DNA of 64,000 nt from Daejeonella sp. (GCF_030695525.1 NZ_JAUYSS010000065.1:62001-126000), one strand, 5' to 3'. Shown: positions 35,331 to 44,255, counted from the first letter of the stretch. The notes: generated by a model from the sequence alone, not told the origin. Program-made: numbers and translations.

Positions 35331-35540
35331 GTGGTCGGTGATAACACCGACCACAGGGAAAACATCAGGCTAGGGGTATGGTACGGTGATAACACCGATC
35401 ATAGGGATTTCATGGTACGGTGATAACACCGACCTTAGGAAATCTAAAACACCGACCACAGGGACGACTACAGGTTTCCTGTAGTCGCGGTCTACCAATC
35501 GTCCCTCTGGTCGGTGTTATCACCGACCAGCTAACACCGG
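35331..35540. repeat. REP hairpin cluster upstream of the RAYT gene
   Basis: Hairpins, in order: GTGGTCGGTGATAACACCGACCAC (35331-35354, perfect arms); GGTACGGTGATAACACCGATC (35380-35400); GGTACGGTGATAACACCGACC (35414-35434); a half-copy ACACCGACCAC (35449-35459); an unrelated stem-loop CGACTACAGG TTT CCTGTAGTCG (35465-35487); and CTGGTCGGTGTTATCACCGACCAG (35507-35530). The last ends 22 bp before the stop of the DnaE-like gene and may also terminate it. Confidence 0.85.
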
Positions 35541-35552
35541 CCAGAGAATCTG

Positions 35553-38489
35553 TTAAAAAACCGGGTTATCCCTGATCGGGAGTTTGGCAAATTTTTCAAC
35601 CTCGATCGCGGGGCAGCCAAAATCCTCGACTACTTTTCCAAGGATCAGATAGCAGCCCTTTCCTCTGAAAGGATAGGAAGGAGTATTATTCGGGAAATGA
35701 ACTGTATCCAGGAATTCGCCCTCTGCATCTAGAAAAGTGCCGAACCACATTTTCTTATTGTTTTTTGTGCGGACTGTCTTTTCACAGACGTAATTGCCTG
35801 CTAAGCGGATTGTTTTGTTGAGGTGCTTTGATAAATCTTTTGCTGCAACATCCCCGCGGTATTCTGATTTCATCAGGTCGAACATATTCATGCTTATCGG
35901 GTAGCCCAATAACTCGAGTTCATTATAGGCATCTTCCAATACCGAGCTTTCCAGTTCGGGCAGATAGAGTTCTTTCGCTTCGGTACAGAATAGTTCGCTA
36001 TCCTGTTTAGGTACCAGCTTGCTGCCGAGGTAATTATGTACTTCCCATAGCAGCTCTTTTTTGTTCTTCCCGCAAAATCTGAGTGCTCCGATACGGATCA
36101 GGATGATGGCCTGATCGAGTGCGATTCCGGTTCGTTTGATAAAATCAGCAAGGTCGCGGTAGGGGCCATTGGCTTCCCGTTCTGCCGGGATAAGCCCGAT
36201 GTATTGGTTTTCAAGTCCCTGGAGGCCAATAAAACCGAGCCACGCATCTTTACCTCTGATATTAACCTTCGCTTCACTGTTGTTTACACAGGGTAAATGC
36301 ACCCGGGCACCCGATTTCTGTAGCTCATGAACATAGACCCAGCGCTGGTAGAAGCCCCCGTAATTATTCAGTACAGCCACCATAAACTCCATGGGATAAT
36401 AAGTTTTGAGGAAGAGACTTTGGTAACTTTCTACAGCGAATGAAGCAGAGTGGGCTTTTGAGAAACTGTACCCTGCAAAAGATGAGACCTGCCGCCAGAC
36501 TTCTTCGGTAGTTTTCTCATCTCTTCCAATCTCTTTGGCACGGTCAAAAAATCGCTGAACCAGGCGATCAAATTCCTTTTTAGAACGGTATTTTCCGCTC
36601 ATACCCCGACGCAAAACGTCGGCATCTGTGAGATCAAGCCCGGCATAATGATAGCAGATTTTGATCACATCTTCCTGATACACCATTACACCGAAGGTTT
36701 CCCGAAGGTGCTCCTTCATCACCGGATGCAGGTATTCGACATTTTCGGGGTCATGGTAATTGCTGATATAAGTCTTCATCATACCCGAAGAGGCTACTCC
36801 GGGGCGGATGATTGAACTTGCGGCAACGAGCGTCAGATAATTCTCGCATCCCAATTTTTTCAGCAGTTGCCGCATGGCAGGCGATTCGATGTAAAAGCAG
36901 CCGATAGTCTCGCCTGTTTTTAATTTCGAATTAATTTTCGGATCCTTCATGAAGGAACTGACCGCATGGATATCCAGTTTTGTTTTTTGATTTTCGAGGA
37001 CGAGCCGGACCGCCTCTTTAATATGTCCGATGCCTCTCTGGCTCAGAATATCGAACTTTTCATATCCGATGGCTTCGGCTTCATACATATCCCATTGTAC
37101 GACAGGCATGCCTTTGGGAGGCAGATCCAGTGCGGTATAATAGGTAATTGGCTCTTCCGAGATCAGCACACCTCCTGCATGGATAGAACGTTGATTGGGC
37201 ATATGCTGCATCATGCTCTGAATGGCCAGTATCTTAGCGAAAGTCGGGTTATTCCGGTTCTGTTCCTGTTTTGTGGGGTCGGTAAAACTGTCTATTTCCT
37301 GAGTCGGCAAGCCCATCACCTTGCTGATCTCGCGGATGATGGACCGGTCTTTAAAGGTGCTCATCGTTCCAAGTAATGCGGTGTTATTGCTGCCGTAACG
37401 TTTAAATATATAGTCCTGCACATCTTCCCGTTCATCCCAGCTGTAATCGATGTCGAAGTCGGGCGGACTACTTCGCTGCCGGTTCAGAAAGCGCTCAAAA
37501 TACAGGTCGAGTTCTATCGGATCCACATCAGTGATACGCATACAGTAAGATACGATGCTGTTTGCCCCCGAGCCCCTTCCGATATGGTAATAGCCCCTTG
37601 CCATCGAATAGCGGATGATATCCCAGGTGATCAGAAAATAGGCGGAGAAATGAAGCTCATTAATAACAGCAAGTTCTTTCTGTACCCGATTTAAAGCTTC
37701 CCTGTTCGAGCGGCCATAGCGGTATTCCATTCCTTCAAGGGCGAGTTTTTCGAGCAGGGCTTTATCATCTTTTGCCGATCCGGTAAATGTTTTCCGGTTC
37801 TTTGTGCCCTTTTCAAAGCTGCTGCTGCAGTCGTTCAGGAGCTTCTCGGTATTACTAATAATGAAGGGATAGGCCTCATAACGTTTTTTTAGTTGAACGG
37901 GGGGCAGGAACACCTCATCCTCATTGCAGCAGTCATTTTTCCCGATCTTGGAGAGCAGGGTGTTCAGGTCTATTCCCCTTAAATAGGTATGCAGGCGATG
38001 CTCGATCTTATTGCTGACAGTCACGCTATGCAGAGCCACAATCTTTTCCCTGATTCCGGATAATGGCTTCCCGAAAAGACTGTTCAGATCCCGGTAGGGG
38101 ATACCCAGAAATTCATTTTCTTTCAGATCCCGGTGTTCTGAGCTGTATGGATATATGATGTAAACATTCTGAAAATCCCAGGGTTTGTCGGGCAGCTCCA
38201 TACTGTTTAGATTGTAAAAGCTAAGGAAGTCATTCAATTCTTTCATACCCTCCCTGTTGCGGGCTATCCCGATAAACAAAAGTTGGGATGATCTCCGGAA
38301 CTCAATACCTGTAATGGCTTTGATTCCTTTGCCCTGGCATTCCCTGATGAATTCCATAGCTCCCGTAGAGTTATTGATATCGGTAAGTGCCATTTGTTCT
38401 ATCCCCATAATTTTGGCTTGCTCTACTAGTTTTTCGACAGAGAGGGTGCCGTAGCGCAAACTATATTGTGAATGAACATTCAGATACAT
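35553..38489 (-). CDS. DNA polymerase III alpha subunit, short DnaE2-like type
   Basis: A 978-aa C-family polymerase, shorter than replicative DnaE (about 1160). It has an N-terminal PHP domain (MYLNVHSQYSLRYGTLSVEK, then MALTDINNSTGAMEF), a palm domain with PDFDIDYSWDEREDVQDY as the catalytic Asp motif, SIHAGGVLISEEP, the tandem HhH region and a C-terminal OB fold (LAGNYVCEKTVRTKNNKKMW). It is 3 bp behind a Y-family polymerase gene on the same strand. Such pairs act in damage-induced error-prone synthesis. The PHP metal residues look partly altered, suggesting loss of proofreading; this needs alignment. Confidence 0.9.
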   Translation of the reverse strand: MYLNVHSQYSLRYGTLSVEKLVEQAKIMGIEQMALTDINNSTGAMEFIRECQGKGIKAITGIEFRRSSQLLFIGIARNREGMKELNDFLSFYNLNSMELPDKPWDFQNVYIIYPYSSEHRDLKENEFLGIPYRDLNSLFGKPLSGIREKIVALHSVTVSNKIEHRLHTYLRGIDLNTLLSKIGKNDCCNEDEVFLPPVQLKKRYEAYPFIISNTEKLLNDCSSSFEKGTKNRKTFTGSAKDDKALLEKLALEGMEYRYGRSNREALNRVQKELAVINELHFSAYFLITWDIIRYSMARGYYHIGRGSGANSIVSYCMRITDVDPIELDLYFERFLNRQRSSPPDFDIDYSWDEREDVQDYIFKRYGSNNTALLGTMSTFKDRSIIREISKVMGLPTQEIDSFTDPTKQEQNRNNPTFAKILAIQSMMQHMPNQRSIHAGGVLISEEPITYYTALDLPPKGMPVVQWDMYEAEAIGYEKFDILSQRGIGHIKEAVRLVLENQKTKLDIHAVSSFMKDPKINSKLKTGETIGCFYIESPAMRQLLKKLGCENYLTLVAASSIIRPGVASSGMMKTYISNYHDPENVEYLHPVMKEHLRETFGVMVYQEDVIKICYHYAGLDLTDADVLRRGMSGKYRSKKEFDRLVQRFFDRAKEIGRDEKTTEEVWRQVSSFAGYSFSKAHSASFAVESYQSLFLKTYYPMEFMVAVLNNYGGFYQRWVYVHELQKSGARVHLPCVNNSEAKVNIRGKDAWLGFIGLQGLENQYIGLIPAEREANGPYRDLADFIKRTGIALDQAIILIRIGALRFCGKNKKELLWEVHNYLGSKLVPKQDSELFCTEAKELYLPELESSVLEDAYNELELLGYPISMNMFDLMKSEYRGDVAAKDLSKHLNKTIRLAGNYVCEKTVRTKNNKKMWFGTFLDAEGEFLDTVHFPNNTPSYPFRGKGCYLILGKVVEDFGCPAIEVEKFAKLPIRDNPVF

Positions 38490-38492
38490 GGC

Positions 38493-39650
38493 TCAGAGAT
38501 TGATATCGATGCTGGATGCCAGTTTTACAGCCTTCTCTCCAAACCTGTTCCGGATGCGGTCCATCGCCTGATAAAGTTTATACTGTTCTTCGGAAGCACC
38601 ATACAGACTGATTTGTTCATTTCCGCTCACCAGTTGCGAAAGTTTAACTCCAACCAGGCGAATCAGCATACGCCGGTTGTATAAGGTATCAAAGAGTTCT
38701 TTTGCTTTGCTGATCAGGAAGAAATCCAGGGAGGTATAAGGGATTCTTGCCTGCCGGGTATGGGTTTCGAAATTGGAGTAGCGGATGGTTACGGTGATAC
38801 AGGCGGCCAGTTTTTGCTGCGATCTGAGCTGAAAGCAAATATCCATAACCATGGAACTGAGTAATTGTTTGATCATCCGGGTATCAATGCTGTCGTTCTC
38901 GAAAGTACTTTGTGTTCCGATCGATTTTTGCTCACGGTAAGGCAATACCGGCGAATTGTCGATCCCCCGGGCTTTCTGCCAGAGACTGGTACCATTATTT
39001 CCCAATACCCTGAATAATTGTTCCTGCGGAATCTGAGCCAGAGTATAGATATACCGCACTCCCATTTCACTCAGCCTGATATAGGTTGCCTGCCCCAGAC
39101 CGGGAATCTTTTTAATGGACAGGGGGTTTAAAAAAGGCTGAACCTCATCTTTCGAAACCTGCCGCTCTCCGTTCGGCTTGCACTCATTGGTGGCGATCTT
39201 TGAAACTGTTTTGTTGACCGACAGACCGAAGGAAAGGGGAAGTCCGGTCTCCTTCATGACATACAGCCGCAGTTCATGGGCAAATTTCATGCAGCCATAA
39301 AAGCGATCCATTCCGGTCATATCGATGTAGTGCTCATCAATAGAAGCCTTTTCAAGCAGAGGAACCCGTTCCTGCAGAATGTCGGTTACTATATGCGAAT
39401 ACTTGCTGTACTCATCCATATTACCGCGGATAAAGATCGCATGCGGACAAAGCTGCCGGGCCATTCGCGATGGCATCGCAGAGTGGATTCCGAATTTCCG
39501 CGCCTCATAACTGCAGGATGCCACTACCCCGCGATCGGAGCTGCCTCCGATAATCACCGGTTTTCCAATCAGGGAAGAGTTCTTCAGGAGCTCTACGGAT
39601 ACAAAAAATGCATCCTGATCGATATGAATAATGTGCGTGTCTTTTGACAT
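38493..39650 (-). CDS. Y-family DNA polymerase (DinB/Pol IV type)
   Basis: A 385-aa translesion polymerase. Catalytic residues lie in IHIDQDAFFVSVE (first aspartate) and KASIDEHYIDMTGMDRFYG (SxDE pair). Fingers and thumb follow: GLSVNKTVSKIATNECKPNG, and the HhH segment IKKIPGLGQATYIRLSEMG. The little-finger domain is at about 245-360. Unlike ImuB, the carboxylates are kept, so it should be an active polymerase. It is the first gene of a two-gene operon with the DnaE2-like gene. No imuA-like or lexA-like gene is beside it in this window. Confidence 0.92.
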   Translation of the reverse strand: MSKDTHIIHIDQDAFFVSVELLKNSSLIGKPVIIGGSSDRGVVASCSYEARKFGIHSAMPSRMARQLCPHAIFIRGNMDEYSKYSHIVTDILQERVPLLEKASIDEHYIDMTGMDRFYGCMKFAHELRLYVMKETGLPLSFGLSVNKTVSKIATNECKPNGERQVSKDEVQPFLNPLSIKKIPGLGQATYIRLSEMGVRYIYTLAQIPQEQLFRVLGNNGTSLWQKARGIDNSPVLPYREQKSIGTQSTFENDSIDTRMIKQLLSSMVMDICFQLRSQQKLAACITVTIRYSNFETHTRQARIPYTSLDFFLISKAKELFDTLYNRRMLIRLVGVKLSQLVSGNEQISLYGASEEQYKLYQAMDRIRNRFGEKAVKLASSIDINL

Positions 39651-39669
39651 AATTTATTAGCAGGGGGAA

Positions 39670-39692
39670 CAAATTTATGCTAAAAATTTTAG
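39670..39692 (-). promoter_or_regulatory. Candidate promoter -7 element and operator for the polymerase pair
   Basis: On the minus strand TAAATTTG (39677-39670) matches the Bacteroidota -7 consensus TAnnTTTG, 19 bases before the ATG. Just upstream is the 13-base palindrome CTAAAAATTTTAG (39680-39692), in the spacer where a repressor would act. There is no clear -33 element. The operator reading is a guess. Confidence 0.35.
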
Positions 39693-39754
39693 TAAAGTGG
39701 AAAATAGTTTGACAATTAGCAAATTAGCAAATGAGAGAATTAGCAAATGAGGGA

Positions 39755-40206
39755 ATCACTAGTGTCCGGGGAAATTGAAATTGTAAAATAAAAGATCAAA
39801 TTCTTAACTCATAATTATTCTCTCTACTTTTCCTGCAGCAGAAAAGTAGCATGCCGAGGAGGTACGACGAGACCATGAGTACCTTAAAAATAATAGAGAA
39901 AAACGAATAAATGCCGCCGCTGTCCCGAAGCTTCGGGACTATAAAAGTTAATGCTTTGGCTTGGACTGTACCTGCCGCACCAGCTGATGCGGAAAAAACG
40001 TTAACGGAGATTTTGTGCTTAGGCCAAAGCTTATGAACAGTCCTGTTGTTTTAGGTAAAATTTTGCAGATTTCAAGGTAGTGAAACTATAAAAAAAGATT
40101 CTAAACTTAAGTGGGGCTTGCTTTGTATCGGACTCTTAAAAACACACTTCGTACGATGTAAATGGCCATTTTATCTGAAATTTTATTTTAACCGGACACT
40201 AGTGAT
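39755..40206. mobile_element. MITE-like element with 15-bp terminal inverted repeats
   Basis: ATCACTAGTGTCCGG at 39755-39769 is exactly complementary to CCGGACACTAGTGAT at 40192-40206. Inside, the ends remain similar: AAATTG...AAAATAAAA on the left, and AAATTTTATTTTAACCGG on the right. No reading frame of length is present across ~440 bp. A CTAG duplicate next to TGTCCGG/CCGGACA may be the target duplication, though it is palindromic and so ambiguous. It is inserted within the ATTAGCAAATGAGGGAAT repeats, which flank both ends. It resembles a cut-down IS with GTGTCCGG ends. Confidence 0.7.
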
Positions 40207-40212
40207 GAGGGA

Positions 40213-40520
40213 ATTAGCAAATGGAAGGACTTACGAAATCACATAGGCGAGTTGAAAGTAGATTTCGTCAGTCACATCTTCCCAATGGGGTGTTATTTGT
40301 CGATGAGAAAAGTAATTAGCAAATGAGATAATTAGCAAATTAGCAAATGGGGAATAGGAAATGGAATTTGAATGGAACTCTGATTTCAGTGACCAACTAA
40401 CCAACTAACCAACCAACAACTAACCAACCAACCGTCTACCGTCATGTCTCGACGAGCGAAACTAATTTTTAATTTATATGGATTTTTCCGCGAGGAGAGA
40501 TCTGTTGCACGTTTATTTGA
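40213..40520 (+). repeat. Imperfect direct repeat flanking the TSUP gene, copy 1
   Basis: Shares an ordered series of blocks with 41611-41862: TTAGCAAATGG, GACTTACGAAATCAC, AAAGTAGATTTCGTC, AATTAGCAAATGAGATAATT, TTTGAATGGAAC, CCAACTAACCAACC, CTCGACGAGCGAA, TTTTTAATTTATA and GATTTTTCCGCGAGGAGAGA. The similarity spans about 250-300 bp with gaps. It may be a duplicated noncoding element bracketing the permease gene. Confidence 0.75.
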
Positions 40521-40644
40521 AAAATTGCAAAATAAATTAGGTACAAAAGAAAAAATGATTTATAATTGTCTACTAAATCCATAGGATTTATATTAATTAG
40601 TGAAATAAAATTAGATTTAGCATTAACAATAGATCATAAAAGCA

Positions 40645-41565
40645 TTGAACGAAGTAAAAGGAAGGGTAGATTCCCAGGAAAAGCGATGGAAAAAAATTGC
40701 TTATTTATCCTTATTTAGTCTGGCAATACTCTTTATTGTGTATGCTGTTTATTCCTATGTTTCTTACCCGGCTGTTCTCGATTTTGGTAAAGAATTGTCT
40801 GTGCATATAGATGATAAATTTTTATTGATGTTGCTTGTAGGATTTTTAGCCCAGATGGTTGATGGTGCTTTGGGTATGGGCTATGGAGTGGTTTCTACCA
40901 CACTCTTATTATCAGGTGGTATGAACCCTGCAGTAATCTCCGGGAGTATTCATACGGCAGAGATGTTTTCAAGCGGAGCATCGGGCTTTAGTCATTACCG
41001 TTTTGGTAATGTGAACATGAAGCTTTTTAAAACGCTCCTGATTCCGGGAGTTTTAGGGGCAATTGTCGGAGCTGTTTTTCTGGCCTATGCCGGAGAAAAT
41101 TACGGTCAGATTATCCGGCCCGTTATCTCGGTATATACTATGATTCTTGGAATCAGAATCTTGACTAATGCATTCAAAGAGAAACGAAAGGCTCAAAAAG
41201 TAAAACGTGCCGGATGGCTGGCAGGTGCAGGTGGATTTCTTGATTCTTTCGGGGGAGGGGGCTGGGGACCCCTGGTTACCAGTACGCTCATTTCTAAGGG
41301 AAGAACTCCGAAATACGTTATCGGATCGGTTAGCTTAACAGAGTTTTTTGTAACCATGGCAAGTGCGCTGACCTTCTTTGTTATTTTGGGAGTAAGCCAC
41401 TGGCAGACTATTCTTGGACTGATTATAGGGGGTGTAATCGCCGCACCAATTGCTGCAAGGTTTGTTGGCAAACTCCCAATAAAAAAGATGTTTATCGGTG
41501 TCGGTGTAATCGTGATTGTTTCAAGCCTGCGGATCATCTGGATTTCTGTGTTTAAGTTTTTTTGA
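40645..41565 (+). CDS. TSUP-family permease (TauE/SafE type)
   Basis: A 306-aa inner-membrane permease of the sulfite exporter TauE/SafE family. One extra helix (about 18-40) precedes the duplicated four-helix units; typical segments are GFLAQMVDGALGMGYGVVST (first half) and GWLAGAGGFLDSFGGGGWGP (second half). The start is TTG at 40645; no in-frame ATG precedes the family region. The family exports or imports organosulfur compounds, sulfite or carboxylates. Its place near a sulfation-linked biosynthetic cluster is suggestive only. It is flanked by direct repeats and could be mobile as a unit. Confidence 0.88.
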   Translation: MNEVKGRVDSQEKRWKKIAYLSLFSLAILFIVYAVYSYVSYPAVLDFGKELSVHIDDKFLLMLLVGFLAQMVDGALGMGYGVVSTTLLLSGGMNPAVISGSIHTAEMFSSGASGFSHYRFGNVNMKLFKTLLIPGVLGAIVGAVFLAYAGENYGQIIRPVISVYTMILGIRILTNAFKEKRKAQKVKRAGWLAGAGGFLDSFGGGGWGPLVTSTLISKGRTPKYVIGSVSLTEFFVTMASALTFFVILGVSHWQTILGLIIGGVIAAPIAARFVGKLPIKKMFIGVGVIVIVSSLRIIWISVFKFF

Positions 41566-41937
41566 TGCTGGGGAATAGGAAATAGAAATTAGCAAATTGA
41601 GATAATTAGTAAATTAGCAAATGGGGTAATGACTTACGAAATCACCTGGGCGATTAGAAAGTAGATTTCGTCGGTCACATGAGTATAGGAGAATTAGCAA
41701 ATGAGATAATTAGCAAATAGGGAATAGAGTTTGAATGGAACCCGGATTTCACTAACCAACTAACCAACCAACCACCTACCTACCGTCAATCTCGACGAGC
41801 GAATTAATTTTTAATTTATAAGGATTTTTCCGCGAGGAGAGATCTGTTGCAAGCTTATTCGAAAGAGACATCGGCAGTACTAAATTTCCCTCCCTTAATC
41901 CGGTTTTTATAAATACTTTTAATTTATAAAAATAAGG
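41566..41937. other. 372-bp intergenic repeat region
   Basis: It holds ATTAGCAAAT short repeats (about 41586-41625 and 41690-41725), the ACCAACTAACCAACC repeat (about 41753-41775) and the second copy of the direct repeat (41611-41862). I see no gene. The FAD-protein promoter presumably lies in the last 80 bases. Confidence 0.6.
41611..41862 (+). repeat. Imperfect direct repeat flanking the TSUP gene, copy 2
   Basis: Same orientation and block order as 40213-40520. The best-kept part is the right end, from CTCGACGAGCGAA to CCGCGAGGAGAGATCTGTTG. It is shorter than copy 1, mostly in the middle. Confidence 0.75.
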
Positions 41938-43338
41938 ATGATAAAAATAGCAATAATAGGGGCTGGGTTTTCTGGGACAATGATCGGCGTTCATTTAATA
42001 AAAATGGCAAACGTACCGATTGAAATTAAGCTCATTAATGAAACGGATGCACTTAATACCGGAATTGCCTATAATCCTTATTCAAAAAAAGTCCTATTAA
42101 ATGTTGTCAGTTCGAGGATGAGTGCATTTGCTTCGGATCCTGATCATTTTCTGAACTGGCTGATGCTACAGGATCATTTCAGGGATAAAGACAGAACATT
42201 GATCGCCAATTCCTTCTTACCCAGATGCCTCTATGGCGAATATTTAAAGGATATTTGGAAAGATGCACTGATACAGGCTGAGGGGAAGAAGATACAGGTA
42301 GATGTAATCAACTCATCAGTAAAGGACCTGACACTTTTAAATGATTCCATCGATCTTGAATTGAAGGATAAATCCAGATTGTCAGCAAATTATGCTATAA
42401 TCGCCAGTGGCAATCATTTGCCCGGAAATCCTAAAATAAAAAGCTCGTTTTTTAGCAGGAGTGCAAAATATTTTCAAAATCCCTGGGATATCCGTTCAGT
42501 TTCAGGAATTAATTCAAAAGAGCCGGTACTCATTATCGGGAATGGTCTCACCATGGTTGATACCGTAATCGGCTTGCTCGAAAATGGTTTTCAGGGGAAG
42601 ATTGTGTCAATATCTCCCAATGGCTTCAATATTCTTCCTCATCGGCATAATGGATTATCCTATACCAAACTTGTAGAAGAAATTGGGGAGAAGACCAGCT
42701 TATTTGAGTTGGTTAAATTGTTCAATAAACATATGAAATTAATCAGGGAGTATGGATTATCTGCAGAACCCCTGATCGACTCGCTCAGGCCTCTTACTCA
42801 AACCATTTGGAAAAGGTTGACAATTGATGAGAAGCGGATTTTTATGACGAGACTCAGACATTTATGGGGTGTGGCCAGGCATAGGATTCCTTTGCATATT
42901 CATGATAAATTGCAGCAGCTTAGAATCGAAGGTCGCCTCCATATAGTTTCGGGCAAACTTCTGGATATCATTGAGAATGAAGATAATATAATGGCCATGT
43001 ATTATGACAAGAAGGAAAAGCAAACCGTCCAGTTAGCTGTTTCGAGAGTTATTAATTGTACAGGACCTGAAACAGATCTACTTAAGCTGGATGACAATTA
43101 TTTAAAAAAGGCCTTACTACAGGGGATACTTAGCCAGGATGAACTGAAACTCGGAATTAATGCAGATCCGGATACCTTCGAAGCCCTGGATTCTTCCGGC
43201 CATATCCAATCCGGCTTATATGTGATGGGCTCAAATCTCAAGGGTTTATTATGGGAAAGTACAGCGGTTTCTGAATTAAGGGTACAGGCAGAGAAGATAG
43301 CCGGAGATATTAGAGGGAAAATAATTCGGGGTGCATAG
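41938..43338 (+). CDS. FAD/NAD(P)-binding oxidoreductase-like protein
   Basis: A 466-aa protein of the FAD-NAD(P)-binding family found in hydroxyacylglutathione-hydrolase-like and lysine N-hydroxylase-related annotations. The first dinucleotide fold is IAIIGAGFSGTMIGVHL at the N-terminus, and the second is around EPVLIIGNGLTMVDTVIG (about residue 197). YVMGSNLKGLLWESTAVSEL closes the FAD site. The substrate is unknown. It is a monocistronic gene between repeats and the biosynthetic cluster; a tailoring role is possible but unproven, since it is on the opposite strand. Confidence 0.85.
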   Translation: MIKIAIIGAGFSGTMIGVHLIKMANVPIEIKLINETDALNTGIAYNPYSKKVLLNVVSSRMSAFASDPDHFLNWLMLQDHFRDKDRTLIANSFLPRCLYGEYLKDIWKDALIQAEGKKIQVDVINSSVKDLTLLNDSIDLELKDKSRLSANYAIIASGNHLPGNPKIKSSFFSRSAKYFQNPWDIRSVSGINSKEPVLIIGNGLTMVDTVIGLLENGFQGKIVSISPNGFNILPHRHNGLSYTKLVEEIGEKTSLFELVKLFNKHMKLIREYGLSAEPLIDSLRPLTQTIWKRLTIDEKRIFMTRLRHLWGVARHRIPLHIHDKLQQLRIEGRLHIVSGKLLDIIENEDNIMAMYYDKKEKQTVQLAVSRVINCTGPETDLLKLDDNYLKKALLQGILSQDELKLGINADPDTFEALDSSGHIQSGLYVMGSNLKGLLWESTAVSELRVQAEKIAGDIRGKIIRGA

Positions 43339-43345
43339 TAGTAAG

Positions 43346-43388
43346 TATTGAGTATTGAGTATAGAGTATTGAGTATCAAGTATCAAGT
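43346..43388. repeat. Short tandem repeat, GTATTGA/GTATCAA units
   Basis: About six near-copies of a 7-base unit (GTATTGA, GTATAGA, GTATCAA) in a row directly after the FAD-protein stop codon. It has no dyad and does not look like a terminator. It could be a slippage-prone locus. Confidence 0.6.
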
Positions 43389-43475
43389 TGCTTCACGGTT
43401 TACAGACAGCAAATATTTCAAAACCTTTGCCCATACCTGATTTTTTATTATTTTTAATATTAAAATCGGAGAAAT

Positions 43476-44213
43476 ATGCTAAGTAAATCCAAAACATTAC
43501 TCTCAGTACTATCAATAGTATTGATGGTTTGTCTGACAAGCTTTGTGCCTGATACCAGGATCGCGGTTGAATCGATTAATGGTGCCTGGAAAACCCAACA
43601 GAGTACTTTAGAGCAGGTATTGCTGTTCTCAGACGGGTATTTTATGCATACCATTTTTGATAAGACAAACAAGCAGTTTATTCAGAGCAGGGGAGGGACC
43701 TATACCTTTTCAGGTAAAGATTTAATAGCCAAAATTGAATTTCATACCCTTGATAGGGAACAGATTGGTCAGTCAATTACCTACAGTTTCTCTGTAAATA
43801 AGAATAAATTAAGTACTGATATTAGTGGCAAAAAGGCTAGTTGGGATTTGCTGGATAAAGGCGAAGGGCAGATGGCAGGTACCTGGCGTATGTCAGGGCG
43901 TAAGACGGATGGGCAGATCGTAATGAGTCCGCCAAGAGCCCGTAAAACCCTGAAAGTCCTGACCGGAACGAAATTTCAATGGGCAGCGATCAATGCTGAA
44001 ACCAAAGAGTTTTTTGGTACAGGCGGAGGTTCTTATACTTTTGTCAATGGAAAGTATACCGAAAACATCGAATTCTTTTCCCGGGATAATAGCAGAGTAG
44101 GTGCCTCACTGTCTTTTGACGGTAAATTAGTTGATGGGAACTGGCATCATTCGGGACTTAGTTCTACCGGAAATCCGATTTATGAAGTATGGTCAAAAGA
44201 ACTGAAGCAATAA
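43476..44213 (+). CDS. Exported protein with an internal domain duplication, function unknown
   Basis: A 245-aa protein with an N-terminal hydrophobic signal (TLLSVLSIVLMVCLTSF); the cysteine gives only a weak lipobox. The mature part has two related beta-rich halves of about 100 residues. RGGTYTFSGKDLIAKIEFHT with LDREQIGQSITYSF in the first matches GGGSYTFVNGKYTENIEFFS with RDNSRVGASLSFDG in the second. Each half also has a GxWKTQ/WAAINAE-type strand ahead of it. The layout resembles lipocalin-like domains in other Bacteroidota proteins. I do not recognise a named family. Confidence 0.75.
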   Translation: MLSKSKTLLSVLSIVLMVCLTSFVPDTRIAVESINGAWKTQQSTLEQVLLFSDGYFMHTIFDKTNKQFIQSRGGTYTFSGKDLIAKIEFHTLDREQIGQSITYSFSVNKNKLSTDISGKKASWDLLDKGEGQMAGTWRMSGRKTDGQIVMSPPRARKTLKVLTGTKFQWAAINAETKEFFGTGGGSYTFVNGKYTENIEFFSRDNSRVGASLSFDGKLVDGNWHHSGLSSTGNPIYEVWSKELKQ

Positions 44214-44230
44214 GTTTGTTTCCTTCCACC

Positions 44231-44255
44231 AGGCTTTTCTAAAGCCTTTCTCCTT
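44231..44255 (+). terminator. Stem-loop terminator after the duplicated-domain protein
   Basis: AGGCTTT (44231-44237), loop TCT, AAAGCCT (44241-44247), then TTCTCCTT. The 7-bp stem is perfect, but the T tract is interrupted. It lies 18 bases past the stop of the upstream gene. Confidence 0.5.

Larger units (their letters stand above)
39651..40644. other. 1-kb intergenic repeat region
   Basis: No gene of note. It contains the candidate promoter of the polymerase pair, clustered ATTAGCAAATGAG-type short repeats (39713-39757 and 40213-40360), a MITE-like element (39755-40206), one copy of a ~300-bp direct repeat (40213-40520) and the presumed promoter of the TSUP gene. Several parts are listed separately. 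Confidence 0.6.

Noticed and set aside
35244-35354. N-terminal 37 residues of the RAYT reading frame
   Set aside because: The first ATG lies inside a REP hairpin and the encoded stretch is not family-like; the ATG at 35243 fits the family start.
36966-37376. 136-aa plus-strand reading frame within the DnaE-like gene
   Set aside because: Antisense shadow of a conserved coding region; no start signal or family features.
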